A stretch of 64,000 nucleotides of DNA. It comes from Sabellastarte sp. h YS-2021. Its lineage: Eukaryota; Annelida; Polychaeta; Sabellida; Sabellidae. Below the pieces are notes generated by a model. The model worked only from the letters and a program-made list of their open reading frames with translations. It was not told where the DNA came from and did no database searches. Positions 10,496 through 21,496 of this stretch are shown here, piece by piece. Numbering within the stretch: the stretch's first letter is position 1; each line of letters opens with the position of its first letter. A program made the translations under genes and the position numbers. The stretch lies in contig OZ024936.1 of NCBI GenBank assembly GCA_964017235.1, positions 91,858,537-91,922,536 on the forward strand, read 5' to 3'.

Positions 10496-11460
10496 CCAAG
10501 TTTTGTTGATGTATTCTACAAGGATTTTTATGGGTTCAGTAGTTGCCTCAGCTGCAAGATTCAAAAACACAGTTGGGGTGAACTCTGGTGGCAAAAAGGG
10601 CAAGATCATTAATTTGCGTAAGTATATCTGACTACCTTCATCATTGAAATATGCAGGTGCTAGTCCCAGTTCTTGAATTTTCTACCAGACTGCTTGGATC
10701 CAGTGAAATGTACAGCATTTGATGTTTACTTCTGGGAAAACACATCTAATAGTACCCCATTGACGATTCAAAGTCAATCATTATTTCCTCCAGGCTGTTG
10801 TCTCCAATGATATTATTCACTGACATAAGGACATCAATGTAATCAACCTTCTGGCAGCTTGACATCAAAAAGAATGCCAATGGTACTTGTTTCTCTGCAT
10901 ATTCTTGTTTTATAAATGCATGGATCATCAGAAGTTGGGTGTATGGTGCTTTCGCAACCTTAAATGTTCCATCAAGATACCACCTCTTGGCCTGTTTAAG
11001 TCGATCCAACTAGTCTTGGGTTGCAAAGAACAGGTGTTGTTTTTCTGAAATCTCATCCTGCAGGAAATCCTTGGGCATAAATTCATAGCTGAGCACATCG
11101 GTGAGGACCTTTGGATCCTGAGGTCTAAGTTTCTGTCTGTACCTATTTGCATTCCTCTGCATGTTCATCTGTTTTGGGAGGACAACTTCATCCCAATGTT
11201 CTGAAATAACTCCTTTCACAATGGTCCCTGCAGACTTGAACATGTTGGCCTTGGCATTTGCTTTCACTTGAACAGCTATTTTAGTTTTGGCGAGAGACCC
11301 ATCTTGAGGTTGGTGACAATGTGGCTGTGGCCCTTCAATGAAAGTCCCATTCTTCTCCTTCATGTCCCACATGTCCCATGCAGCCAACCATGACAAGAAT
11401 CACATTGCAATGCCTCTTGCCTGGGTCTAACTACCAAATCACATGAAACACACAAGTAAG
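10496..11460 (-). pseudogene. MULE-type transposase pseudogene with PHD/FLYWCH-like N-terminus
   Basis: Read from 11460 downward: a short Cys-rich unit (RQEALQCDSCHGW..CGT, about 11425-11360), a His-rich FLYWCH-like end (about 11330-11290), a linker, then the MULE core with WYLDGTFK (about 10983), the IHAF strand, QVPLAFFLMS and an acidic IDFE segment (about 10765). After a frameshift near 10750 the fold continues with FHW..VW and LPFLPPE..LNLAAE to about 10500. Nonsense codons include TGA near 11360, TAG at 11010-11012 and TAG near 10690. The 3' end is cut at the Gypsy remnant. Such genes are either Mutator-like transposons or host proteins derived from them. Confidence 0.75.
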
Positions 11461-12290
11461 CCATGATTTATCTCAACCATTTATCCCCTGTCGATGTATA
11501 TTCTTAATTCACTACTTCCTCAAATGACAGAATGTTATGTATATCTTGACACTGTGATGACACAAAATCAGAATGATTAGCACTCACAAATGACACCCTT
11601 TTTATACCCATTTTTACTCATAATTACAATTTAGAAAATGTACGGTACTAATATGATAAATGAAATAAAGACACTGTGGCAGTTACAATTACAATTTATG
11701 AATTGCAATATTATTGTGACACCACAACTCAAGGGGAATTATGTTGATTGTAATTAAAATGTGACAGGAGCTCTCAAGGTAACAGTTTTGGCTGATTGAA
11801 ATCCTTCAGAAGTTCAACAATGGTAATTGTTCTCTTTGTAGTGGCAGAAAATAAACATCTTAAGACTAATCCTTTTAGTTTGACCTCCTTTGATGTTCCC
11901 CACACAATAACTGGTGTCTAATCCTTTTACTAAGAAGTATTCTTTTAATGTACGTTGCAATAGTTTTGATATTACAAACATTAACAAACCATTCCTGAAT
12001 TTTGTGTAACTGTAAATATGTATTTGCCAATTTTCTTTTTGAAAAAACAGGCTCCTTTTGCTGAGAAAAATGTCAAATTACAGAAGTATTCCTTTAAAGT
12101 TGCAATAAGTTATGATATCACACAATGAAACATACCATTCTGTTGTTTATGCAGAAAAAATTCTTTCTTATTTTAATTTTAACATATATAACACACACAA
12201 AACAACATATACTCCTGTTCTGAAATTTTTTTACAATAATTACAAAAGTTTACTGAGAAAATGGTACAGCACACTTTGATTACCATATTA
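11461..12290. other. AT-rich region with one diverged ~150-bp tandem duplication
   Basis: No coding potential was found. About 11931-11995 (agaagtattcttttaatg..) is repeated at about 12081-12142 (agaagtattcctttaaag..) in direct orientation, a diverged duplication of roughly 150 bp. The rest shows nothing recognisable. Confidence 0.5.
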
Positions 12291-12386
12291 TGGGGTGAGT
12301 TGTCTCATGGTGTGAGTTGACATATGGGGTGAGTTGTCTCGAAAAATATGGGGTGAGTTGTCTTATGGGGCTGAGATGTCTCGAAA
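12291..12386 (+). repeat. Short word array GGGGTGAGTTGTCTC
   Basis: Five imperfect copies of a 15-16 bp word, spaced 17-24 bp apart, start near 12292, 12309, 12326, 12350 and 12367. No opposite arm was seen nearby, so this may be one arm of a broken foldback of the kind found at 12757-14372. Confidence 0.6.
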
Positions 12387-12756
12387 GCCTTCCAAATTAT
12401 TACCGGATGAATAGTGTTATAAAAACATTTTGTCGTCAATTTGTTGCATTCAAGCTTTCTTTCAACTGCTTCTGCTTTGAAAATGTATGGAATATGTATC
12501 GTCACCCAAAGTATATAGGCTGTATAGGTAAAGCTCTTAAAATAAATAATTGGGAGTTAAACGCATTAACTTGTCAGGTCCGTACCGTATATGGTATTAT
12601 CGCCCGTAGAAGACAGTAGGCGTATTTCACAAACAAAAATCTGCGTAATCTGTGCAATCCAGATTCAGATTTGGATTCTTTGGATTAGCTAAAATCGTGA
12701 AATGCAATTTTCTGTAGATCTGAATCCAAAATGGAAAAATAACCTGAACCAACAGG

Positions 12757-13191
12757 TATAGTGGTGGTGGACCAATTCACGCCCGGGTACATGGGTGGTC
12801 ACTAAGATAAACGGTCACGGAGATAAACGGTCCTCAGAAATGCTCACATAAAAACAGTTAAAAGGTTTAAACAACAATATAACACAAACCAAAATAATGA
12901 AAAGCATTGTTTAAGTCTATTTTGTTGTTTAGTTTCTGCGATTTTGCTATTTACACTATTTAAATTTGAAAACTTTAAAGACCGTTTATCTTCGTGACCA
13001 CCTGTGTACCAATTCAGGCCCACCCTCAGTTTTCTTGAAGATGTATAATTTTTTAGAGGGAATATGTTTATCACATCATAGATAGTCATCAAATGGATCA
13101 TTTACATTTGTAATTTATTGTTTAACTGTGATTGTTTTGGATAAATTTAGGGGTGGGCGTGAATAGGTACACGGGCGTGAATTGGTCCACC
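12757..13191. mobile_element. Foldback element E1 (word ACCAATTCACGCCC)
   Basis: The left arm begins TATAGTGGTGGTGGACC and carries ACCAATTCACGCCC. The right arm ends GGGCGTGAATTGGTCC (13175-13190). About 180 bp of E1 interior (13010-13190) is the reverse complement of 13942-14142, showing two copies of one family in opposite orientation. A second foldback (E2) is inserted in its left arm. There is no ORF. Confidence 0.65.
12794..13002. mobile_element. Foldback element E2 (word GATAAACGGTC) inside E1
   Basis: The left arm GGTGGTCACTAAGATAAACG (12794-) carries a second copy of the word at about 12822. The right arm ends CGTTTATCTTCGTGACCACC (to 13002). The element is 209 bp and AT-rich inside, with no ORF. 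E1 sequence continues on both sides, so E2 inserted into E1. Confidence 0.75.
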
Positions 13192-13780
13192 AGTGAAGTT
13201 CGTCACCCCAGTGAAGTTCGTCACCTGCATTTTGTGACAATATTTTAAGAGTTTTTACTGTCCAGTTAGGGCATATATGTATACCTTGCCGTTAAAAGAA
13301 GCTATTCCATTTATTTAAATGTGAATATTGCCTGTCCTTGAGCGTTTTTACGGCAGGTGACGAACTGATATATGAGCAAGTCGCCGACAGAACATCTCGC
13401 AGACAGCAACTTGCCGACATTCTTATAAAATATACGAACTTTGTTATACTTTTTTATACTTTTATACTTTGAGTGAGGTTTCAGTAACAAATTATTTCAT
13501 TGGTTAATGAAATTAATCACGTTTGCAGACGAAAAGTAGACTGGTTTAAATACTTTAAACTCCAGAACTCACGGTCATGTACACTCAAGGTATTAATATT
13601 CATGAGAAGATATGAAGTCATGGATTTCTCCTGGCATTTTCTTGCAATACTTTATAAAATAGAAGCATCTGCAGTTATCCATTGTCGGCGAGTTTTGTCG
13701 GCGAGTTGCTGTCTGCGAGTTGTTTTGTCGGCGACTTGCACGTAATTCGACGAACTTCACTGGGGTGACGAAATTCACTG
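13191..13780. mobile_element. Foldback element E3 (word GAAGTTCGTCACC)
   Basis: The left arm has two tandem copies of CAGTGAAGTTCGTCACC (13191-13224). The right arm has the complement near 13748-13780, ending AATTCACTG. An extra inverted copy, GGTGACGAACT at 13366-13376, could close a smaller 186-bp unit, with E4 inserted beside it. No ORF. Confidence 0.7.
13376..13739. mobile_element. Foldback element E4 (word GTCGGCGAGTT) inside E3
   Basis: The left arm starts GCAAGTCGCCGAC and contains further variants to about 13418. The right arm holds three or four GTCGGCGAGTT variants from 13683 and ends GTCGGCGACTTGC (13727-13739). It lies within E3. It is 364 bp with an AT-rich interior and no ORF. 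Confidence 0.75.
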
Positions 13781-13794
13781 GCGGACCAGTAGAT

Positions 13795-14372
13795 AGGTTT
13801 CATACCACAGAGCTTTCGTCCCATATTTATGGAGGTTTCATCCCATTTATTACTTGTGTTTGGTATCGTTTTCATCACCACATAATGGGCGTACTGGTTG
13901 ATGTTGCATTAAATTATTTTTCTTAAAGCACAAAATGACAAGTGGTGGACCAATTCACGCCCATCCCTAAATTTATTCAAAACCATCACAGTTACACAAT
14001 AAATTACATATGTATATGATCAAATTCATCATTATCTATGATGTGGTAAACATCTTTTCCATGAAAAAGTACAAATCTTTGAGAAAATTGAGGGTGGGCG
14101 TGAATAGATACACAGGCGTTAGTTGGTCCACCACCACTATATATTTTTTCCATTTGTATTGTAGTCTTATGTTCATCTGCTGTGTACAATACTTTTTTCA
14201 ATTTTTTGTCACTGTATCATATTTTTTGGTCAATAGAGCTCTACTTGGGTTCATTTTCTTTTTGTTCATTTTATTTCTATGAGCTTCCATATTTCTGGGA
14301 TGAAACCTCCCAACTTTTCGGGACGAAACCTCCAGCTTTTTGGGATGAAACCTCTGTGGTACGAAACCTCCG
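13795..14372. mobile_element. Foldback element E5 (word GAGGTTTCATCCC)
   Basis: The left arm starts AGGTTTCATACCACAGAG and repeats the word at about 13831. The right arm (14296-14372) has four complementary copies and ends with the exact counterpart of the tip near 14355-14370. Element E1' lies between the arms, so it inserted into E5. Confidence 0.7.
13942..14142. mobile_element. Foldback element E1' (second copy of E1 family)
   Basis: Starts GTGGTGGACCAATTCACG and ends TTGGTCCACCACCACTATA. The interior matches E1 (13010-13190) in reverse complement. Its right tip is the exact 14-bp inverse of the left tip of E1 (TATAGTGGTGGTGG at 12757), so the pair could also be read as one larger 1.39-kb element, 12757-14142. 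Confidence 0.65.
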
Positions 14373-14924
14373 GTATTCAACCAACATAAATATCGGAAAT
14401 ATATCATATATGTTGGTTCAGGTTATTTTTTTACACAAGTATTGTATTTGTTGTGTCCTTGGCTTAATATCAACTGTTTCTAATTATATTAAACCATTTT
14501 CAGTCATTATGTCCACCCCCCTGGGGGGTGGATATATTATTTTTGCTTTTCCTGCCGTCCGGCGTCCGATGTCCGGCGTCACGCATGGTTTCCGCTCATT
14601 TAAAGGAAAAGTATTAGAGCTATTGTCACCAAATTTGGTATGCAGGCTTATTGGGTCAGTAGCTTGCTTGGGATTGCTTTTGGCTGTTGTACCTCTTTTG
14701 CTTACTGAGTAATACTTAAGTACAGCTATTTTCAGTACCCATTGGTTTCCGTGCATTTAAGCCAAAATAATTAAAGATATTTTACTACAATTTTGAATAC
14801 AAGATTGTTATGTCCATAGCTCGCTTGGTATTGCATTTGGGACTGATAGCTTTGTCAGTACATGAGTAATAGCCATTTAGGTACTTCATTGTGTATTTTC
14901 AGTACTACTTTTGAGTAATTTGCT

Positions 14925-16890
14925 AATATCTCAGAAACCGTAAGAGATAGAGCGATTTCGACAGAATTTTTGACCCACAGGGTAGTACAAAAGTATTCCA
15001 TACAAAATTTAAAAAAATTTCAATTTTCGCCACTTTTGGCGGCCATCTTAATTTTTTGCGAAAAATGAAAGAATCTTAATATCTCGGAAACCGTAAGAGA
15101 TAGAGCGATTTCGACAGAATTTTTGACTCACAGGGTAGTAGAAGAGTATTCTGTACAAAATTGAAAATTTTCAATTTTCGCCACTTTTGGCGGCCATCTT
15201 GAATTTTTGCGAAAAACGAAAAAATCTTAATATCTCAGAAACCGTAAAAGATAGAACGATTTGGACAGAATTTTTGACCCGTAGGGTAGTAGGAAAGTAT
15301 TCTATACAAAATTAAAAACTTTCAATTTTCGCCACTTTTGGCGGCCATCTTGAATTTTTGCGTAAAGCGAAAAAATCGTAATATCTCAGAAACCATAAGA
15401 GATAGAGCGATTTCGACAGAATTTTTGACCTGTAGGGTAGTAGGAAAGTATTCTATACAAAATTGAAAAATTTCAATTTTCGCCACTTTTGGCGGCCATC
15501 TTGAATTTTTGCGGAAAAACAAAAAATGTTAATATCTCGGAAACCGTAAGAGATAGAGCCATTTTGACAGAAATTTTGACTCGCATGGTAGTGGTAGAGT
15601 ATTCTATGTGCAATTGAAAAATTTCAATTTCGCCTTGAATTTTTGCGGAAAAACAAAAAATGTTAATATCTCGGAAACCGTAAGAGACAGAGCAATTTCG
15701 ACGGAATTTTTGACCCATAGGGTTGTAGCAGAGTATTCTATGTGAAATTGAAAAAATTCAATTTTCGCCACTTTTTGCGGCCATCTTGAATTTTTGCGAA
15801 AAAACTAAAAATATTAATATCTCAGAAACCGTAAGAGATAGAGCGATTTCGACACAATTTTTGACTCACAGGGTAGTAGCAAAGTATTCTATACAAAATT
15901 GAAAATTTTCAATTTTCGCCACTTTTGGCGGCCATCTTGAATTTTTGCGAAAAACAAAAAAATCGTAATATCTCAGAAACCGTAAGAGATAGAGCGATTT
16001 CGACAGAATTTTTGACCCACAGGGTAGTAGAAAAGTATTCTATACAAAATTTAAAAAATTTTCAATTTTCGCCATTTTTGGCGGCCATCTTGAATTTTTG
16101 CGAAAAACGAAAAAATCTTAATATCTCGGAAACCGTAAGAGATAGAGCGATTTGGACAGAATTTTTGACTCACAGGGTAGTAGAAGAGTATTCTGTACAA
16201 AATTTTCAATTTTCGCCACTTTTGGCGGCCATCTTGGATTTTTGCGGAAAACCCAAAAATGTTAATATCTCGGAAACCGTAAGAGATAGAGCGATTTGCA
16301 CAGAATTTTTGACCCGTAGGGTAGTAGGAAAGTATTCTATACAAAATTGAAAAGTTTCAATTTTCGCCACTTTTGGCGGCCATCTTGAATTTTTGCGAAA
16401 AGCGAAAAAATCTTAATATCTCAGAAACCGTAAGAGATAGAGCGATTTGGACAGAATTTTTTACCCGTAGAGTAGTAGGAAAGTATTCTATACAAAATTG
16501 AAAAAATTTCAATTTTCGCCACTTTTGGCGGCCATCTTGAATTTTTGCGGGAAAACAAAAAATGTTAATATCTCGGAAACCGTAAGAGATAGAGCCATTT
16601 TGGCAGAAATTTTGACTCGCATGGTAGTGGTAGAGTATTCTATGTGCAATTGAAAAATTTCAATTTTCGCCACTTTTGCGGCCATCTTGAATTTTTGCGG
16701 AAAAACAAAAAATGTTAATATCTCGGAAACCGTAAGAGATAGAGCGATTTCGACAGAATTTTTGACCCACAGGGTATGGAGAGAGTATTCTATGTGAAAT
16801 TGAAAAATTTCAATTTCGCCACTTTTGGTGGCCATCTTGGATTTTTGCGGAAAACTGAAAATGTTAATATCTCGGAAACCGCAAATTAAG
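14925..16890 (+). repeat. ~150-bp tandem array A1
   Basis: About 13 units, each with TATCTCGGAAACCGTAAGAG, GATAGAGCGATTT, TTTGACCCACAGGG and GGCGGCCATCTTGAA. Units differ by a few per cent to about 15 per cent. Long ORFs on both strands here are only the repeat read through. Confidence 0.9.
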
Positions 16891-16984
16891 CCTATCTTTC
16901 TGAAATTTGGTATAGAGGTTTATTGGGTTAATAGCTTGCATGGGATTGCTTTTGGTGAAGATAGCTGTATAGCTGTATAGCTAA

Positions 16985-19015
16985 CTGAGTAATAGCTACT
17001 TTGACAAAAATGGCAAAACACAAATTTGCTTCTTCTTAACCGTGCGAGATAGAGCGATTTCGTTGAAATTTTCGACCCACAGGATATCTGAGCAATGTAC
17101 TCTGCAATTTTCAAAAAATTTTCCCCTCCCCAAATATGGCGGCCATTTTGAATTTTTGATTTTTGGCCAAAAATGGCAAAACACAAATTTGCTTCTATCT
17201 CTTTAACCGTGCGAGATAGAGCGATTTCGTCAAAATTTTCGACCCACAGGGTATCTAAGAAATGTACTCTAGGCAATTTTCAAAAAATTTTCCCTTCCCC
17301 AAATATGGCGGCCATTTTGAATTTTCGATTTTTTGCCAAAAATGGCAAAACACAAATTTGCTTCTATCTCCTTAACCATGCAAGATAGAGCGATTTTGTC
17401 GAAATTTTCAACCCACAGGGTATCTCAGCAATGTACTCTTGGCAATTTTCAAAAAACTTTCCCCTCCCCAAATATGGCGGCCATTTTGAATTTTCGATTT
17501 TTGGCCAAAAATGTGAAAACAAATTTGCTTTTATCTCCTTAACCATGCGAGATAGAGCGATTTCGTCGAAATTTTCGACCCACAGGGTATCTGAGCAATG
17601 TACTCATGTCAATTTTCAAAAAATTTTCCCCTCCCCGAATATGGTGGCCATTTTGAATTTTTGATTTTTTGCCAAAAATGGGAAAACACAAAATTGCTTC
17701 TATCTCCTTAACCGTGCGAGATAGAGTGATTTCGTCGAAATTTTCGACCCACAGGGTATCTGAGCAATGTACTCATGTCAATTTTCAAAAAATTTTCCCC
17801 TCCCCAAATACTGCGGCCATTTTGAATTTTCGATTTTTTGCCAAAAATGGGAAAACACAAATTTGCTTCTGTCTCCTTAACCGTGCGAGATATAGCCATT
17901 TCGTTGAAATTTTCGACCCACAGGGTATCTCAGCGATGTACTCTTGGCAATTTTCAAAAAATTTTCCTTTCCCCAAATATGGCGGCCATTTTGAATTTTC
18001 AAATTTTTGCAAAAATGGCAAAACACAAATTTGCTTCTATCTCCTTATCCTTGTGAGATAGAGCGATTTCATTGAAATTTTTGACCCACAGGGTATCTAA
18101 AGAATGTACTCTTTGCAATTTTCCAAAAATTTTCCCCTCCCCAAAAATGGCGGCCATTTTGAATTTTCGAATTTTTGCCAAAAATGGCAAAACACGAATT
18201 TGCTTCTATCTCCTTAGCCATGTGAGATAGAGCGAATTTGTCGAAATTTTTGACCCACAGGGTATCTAAGGAATGTACTCTGCAATTTTCCAAAAATTTT
18301 CCCCTCCCCAAAAATGGCTCGAATTTTTGCCAAAAATGGGAAAAAACAAATTTGCTTATATCTCCTTAACCGTGTGAGATAGAGCGATTTCGTTGAAATT
18401 TTTGACCCATAGGGTATCTAAGGAATGTACTCTTGGCAATTTTCAAAAAATTTTCCCCTCCCCAAAAATGGCGGCAATTTTGAATTAAAATTTTTTTGCT
18501 TCTATCTCCTTAACCGTGCAAGATAGAGCGATTTCGTTGAAATTTTCGACCCACAGGGTATCTAAGAAGTGTACTCTTGACAATTTTCAAAAATTTTCCC
18601 GTCAAAAAATGGCGGCCATTTCGAATTTTTGCCAAAAATAGCAAAACACAAATTTGTTTCTGTCTCCTTAACCGTGTGAGATAGAGGGATTTCGTCGAAA
18701 TTTTCGATCCACAGGGTATCTAAGAAGTGTAATCTTTGCAATTTTTCAAAAAAGTTTCCTCTTCCGACTTATGGCGGCCATTTTGAATTTTCATATTTTT
18801 GCCAAAAATGGAAAAACACAAATTTGCTTATCTCCTTAACCGTGCCAGATAGTGCGATTTCGTCGAAATTTACGATCCACAGGGTATCTAAGCATCCTCT
18901 TCCCAAAAATGGCGGCCATTTTGAATTTTCGAATTTTTGCCAAAAATGGAAAAACACAAATTGCTACTATCTCCTTAACCGGGCAAGATAGAGCGATTTC
19001 GTCAAAATTTTCGAC
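16985..19015 (+). repeat. ~169-bp tandem array A2 (copy 1)
   Basis: About 12 units related to A1 but with TATCTCCTTAACCGTGCGAG, CGACCCACAGGGTATCT, CCCCTCCCCAAAAATGG and AATGGCGGCCATT. The last units near 18300-18960 are shortened by deletions. Confidence 0.9.
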
Positions 19016-19279
19016 CCAACCAGTGCAAAAAGGCATGAAGCTGAAATAATTTACATGTATACTGATAAATATTTAAGCATCATTGATATATTTTACAAAT
19101 GAAACAGGGTCTTGTAAGACTACTGTACAATTTTTGCAAAAGGTTCATGGGTGGACATTACACATGATAATGTGTGTTCTTATATGCTATCCTGTTTCTA
19201 TTCATATGTCGCAGCTACTATCAACAGGGCGTCATATTTCTAGTTTTTTCAAGTTTTATTCAACAGAAAAATCAAAGAT

Positions 19280-19692
19280 CAAGTGAATTTAGAGGCGCCG
19301 TTTCTCGTAGACGAGAAATCCACATTTCTTGTGTTGAAGAAATGTCAAGGAATATGATATTTCGGATCCCAGAGCAATACCCTTCATTTACGTCAGAAAT
19401 TCGATTCAATAGCCACCCTCTTCTCCACCATAGAAACACACATAAACAGCCCCCCCCCTCCCCCACACACAAACACAGATGCTTGTGCACTTCTGCTCCT
19501 AATTGGTTGATTAAATAACCACAGTATACTTTAAACAAGTAAATACTTTTTGTGATGGGGGGGCGGTGAAAGTTTTTTTTTGATGGGAGGTGAAAGGGGC
19601 CATGTAAATTATAGAGACGTGGTTACCTCGCCTCTACTTTATACTTCCGTGTAGAGCCGTGGCACGAGAAATGGCGCCTCCAAATTCACTTG
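19280..19692. mobile_element. MITE with CAAGTGAATTT..GAGGCGCC ends
   Basis: The left end CAAGTGAATTTAGAGGCGCC and right end GGCGCCTCCAAATTCACTTG are inverse with one mismatch, and the match continues inward (TTTCTCGT / ACGAGAAA). The element is 413 bp with C-rich low-complexity sequence near 19450 and no ORF. No clear target duplication was found, so the superfamily is unknown. Confidence 0.8.
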
Positions 19693-20179
19693 TTCCTATT
19701 TTATTACCCCATTTATATTTCCCAGAGTGTTTGTTGTCTCTTACCATTTATGCTGTATCACTGCATCCCTTTGTCATATTAGGTAATGTAGCCGCCCCCC
19801 ACCCCCATCCCCCTCTGCTACCTTCAGCTATTGAGTGACACTAAATGAACAAAGGTATTGAAATGATATCAAATGAGAAACAAAGAACCAGGCTTGTCAG
19901 TGGGGTTGCAGATCTCCTGTAATAGCGTCAGATCTTCAGTAATAGTGTTAGATGTTTAATTAGATGTTCATCGTACATCAATCAGATTTATACCATATCT
20001 TCTTTTTTGTTTGCTCTACACAGATATATGAAAAAAGCACTCATCCTCTTTGTTTAAGCAGCATGATGGTATAAAAAAGGGCATATGTAAAAGGGCATAT
20101 GTAGAACTATATAAACTAAAACTTCATTTCCAGATACACTTTACTTCCAGATTATACCACCATGAACAGTCTAGTCAAC
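19693..20179. other. Unassigned spacer, LINE edge
   Basis: No gene or element structure is seen up to about 20120. The last 40 bp (about 20140-20200) already match LINE copy 2 around 51760-51795. Confidence 0.4.
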
Positions 20180-21240
20180 ACTTTTGGCAGGTATTTTGCA
20201 GACAAAATTACATGGTGCAGCTGTTGGATTAGTCCTTTTGGACTTATCTGCAGCTTTCGATACAATAGACTACTCAATCCTATTCAACTGCCTTCAGCAC
20301 TGGTATGGCATTGATGGGGTAGTGCTTAAGTGGGTCCAGTCATACCTCCACTCACGCAAGCAGCGCATCAAAATAGATGGACATCTTTGAGATGTTTTTC
20401 AACTCCCTTACGGGGTTCCCCAGGGCTCAGTTCTAGGGCCACTCCTTTTTACCCTATACACAACCCCTCTCAGTTCAGTCATATCTAAATTCAATGTCAC
20501 CCACCACTTATATGCAGATGACACGCAAATTTACTTGGAACTCGACTCTAGGAACTTCGATTCCAGTATCACTGAATTAACAAATTGCCTTGAGGCGGTC
20601 CAGGCTTGGATGGGAAATAATAAGCTTAAATTAAATCCTGACAAGACAGAATTCATAGTTATTGGTGATGATCAACTTAGAAGTTCCCTGAAGTCATCTT
20701 TCCCAGTGAGTTTGCTTGGCAACACCATGGAACCAGCTGAATCAGTAAAAAACCTTGGTGTCATCCTGGATGCTGAAAATTCAATGCAAAGACACGTGGC
20801 TAATCTATGTCGCATAAGTTACTACCATCTCCGGGAACTACGAAGGGTCCGCAGGTACTTAAATCATGAAACAGCTGTAAAGGTGGCAAATGCCTTGGTA
20901 AGCAGTCGTCTGGATTACTGTAACTCACTGCTTTACAACACAAAAAAGGCATATACTAGCAGACTACAGAGAGTTCAAAATGCCTTATGTCGGACGGTGT
21001 GCAAGCTAAATAAATACTGTCATGTTACACCCTTCCTGCACAAACTACACTGGCTCCCCATTCATTACTGTATACTGTTCAAATATAATCTCCTCATTTA
21101 TAAAGCAATACATTTGAGCCAACCTCCATATCTCTCCGCTCTAATTAGGCGGAGTGATCTCACACGGGGCAATCGCCTATCAATTTCCTCATCTAAACCA
21201 AATAAACGCTCAGAGCTACGCAGTTTCATAGCAGGGGCTC
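20180..21240 (+). pseudogene. LINE reverse transcriptase fragment (CR1/L2-like), copy 1
   Basis: Reverse transcriptase motifs are present: LDLSAAFDTIDYS (about 20240), [13 protein letters not shown] (about 20415), the catalytic YADDT (about 20511), and a long C-terminal region to about 21235. A TGA (about 20388) breaks the frame just before the GVPQG motif. Compared with the copy at 51.6 kb, the segment between the 'ttttgcagac' and 'gctgttggattag' words (about 470 bp in copy 2) is deleted here, removing the N-terminal half of RT. The endonuclease is absent. Confidence 0.85.
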
Positions 21241-21496
21241 TGTGGATAGTGTTTGCATTGGGAAAAGTTCTTGCGGGCAAAGTTCCTGGACTCGGATCTG
21301 TTGTCTGGGGATACCGTTTTCCTTGCAAAATAAAAATATTGTAGGTTGAATTACTCAAATTCTCATATAAGTGGTTGATTATGTTTTCCCTCAAGATTAT
21401 ATCACACAGAAGGGGTCCCATAGAAAATACCCAATCAAAACATGTTGTGTGAGTGATGACCTGTCTGGGGATATGTTGGCGCGGAGTTGCACATCT
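21241..21496. other. Unassigned segment ending in CTAG beside LINE B
   Basis: No coding was found. The phrase 'tgtctggggata' occurs twice (about 21300 and 21461). The segment ends CATCTAG immediately before a T-run and then LINE B sequence, the same kind of junction as the 3' end of family A. It may be the 3' end of another Helitron-like element. Confidence 0.3.

Larger units (their letters stand above)
14507..19243 (+). mobile_element. Helitron-like element family A, copy 1 (non-autonomous)
   Basis: The 5' end is TTATG followed by the palindrome TCCACCCC..GGGGTGGA. The 3' end is CTAG followed by a T-run, with a short CCTGTT/AACAGG stem about 11 bp before CTAG and a second hairpin ACACAT-GATA-ATGTGT further in. 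Three copies in the window share these ends. The interior has no Rep/helicase gene: it is two tandem arrays (about 13 units of ~150 bp, then about 12 units of ~169 bp). The CTAG end, no evident target duplication and terminal hairpins point to a Helitron/Helentron-type rolling-circle transposon, of the tandem-array kind known in bivalves. Confidence 0.75.

Noticed and set aside
5640-10500. LTRs bounding the Gypsy element
   Set aside because: I looked for a direct repeat between about 5.2-5.7 kb and 9.7-12 kb and saw none. The R1 and MITE repeats near 5 kb are unrelated.
12757-14372. Large hairpin RNA gene or single giant cruciform
   Set aside because: The arms belong to several different families with different words, so nested elements explain the inverted repeats better.
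14925-19036. Many ORFs of 60-141 codons on both strands in arrays A1 and A2 with protein-like repeats (for example MAAILNF..)
   Set aside because: They are translations of tandem non-coding monomers, often starting at the ATG inside ATGGCGGCC. Unit length (169) is not a multiple of three, frames drift, and both strands are equally open.
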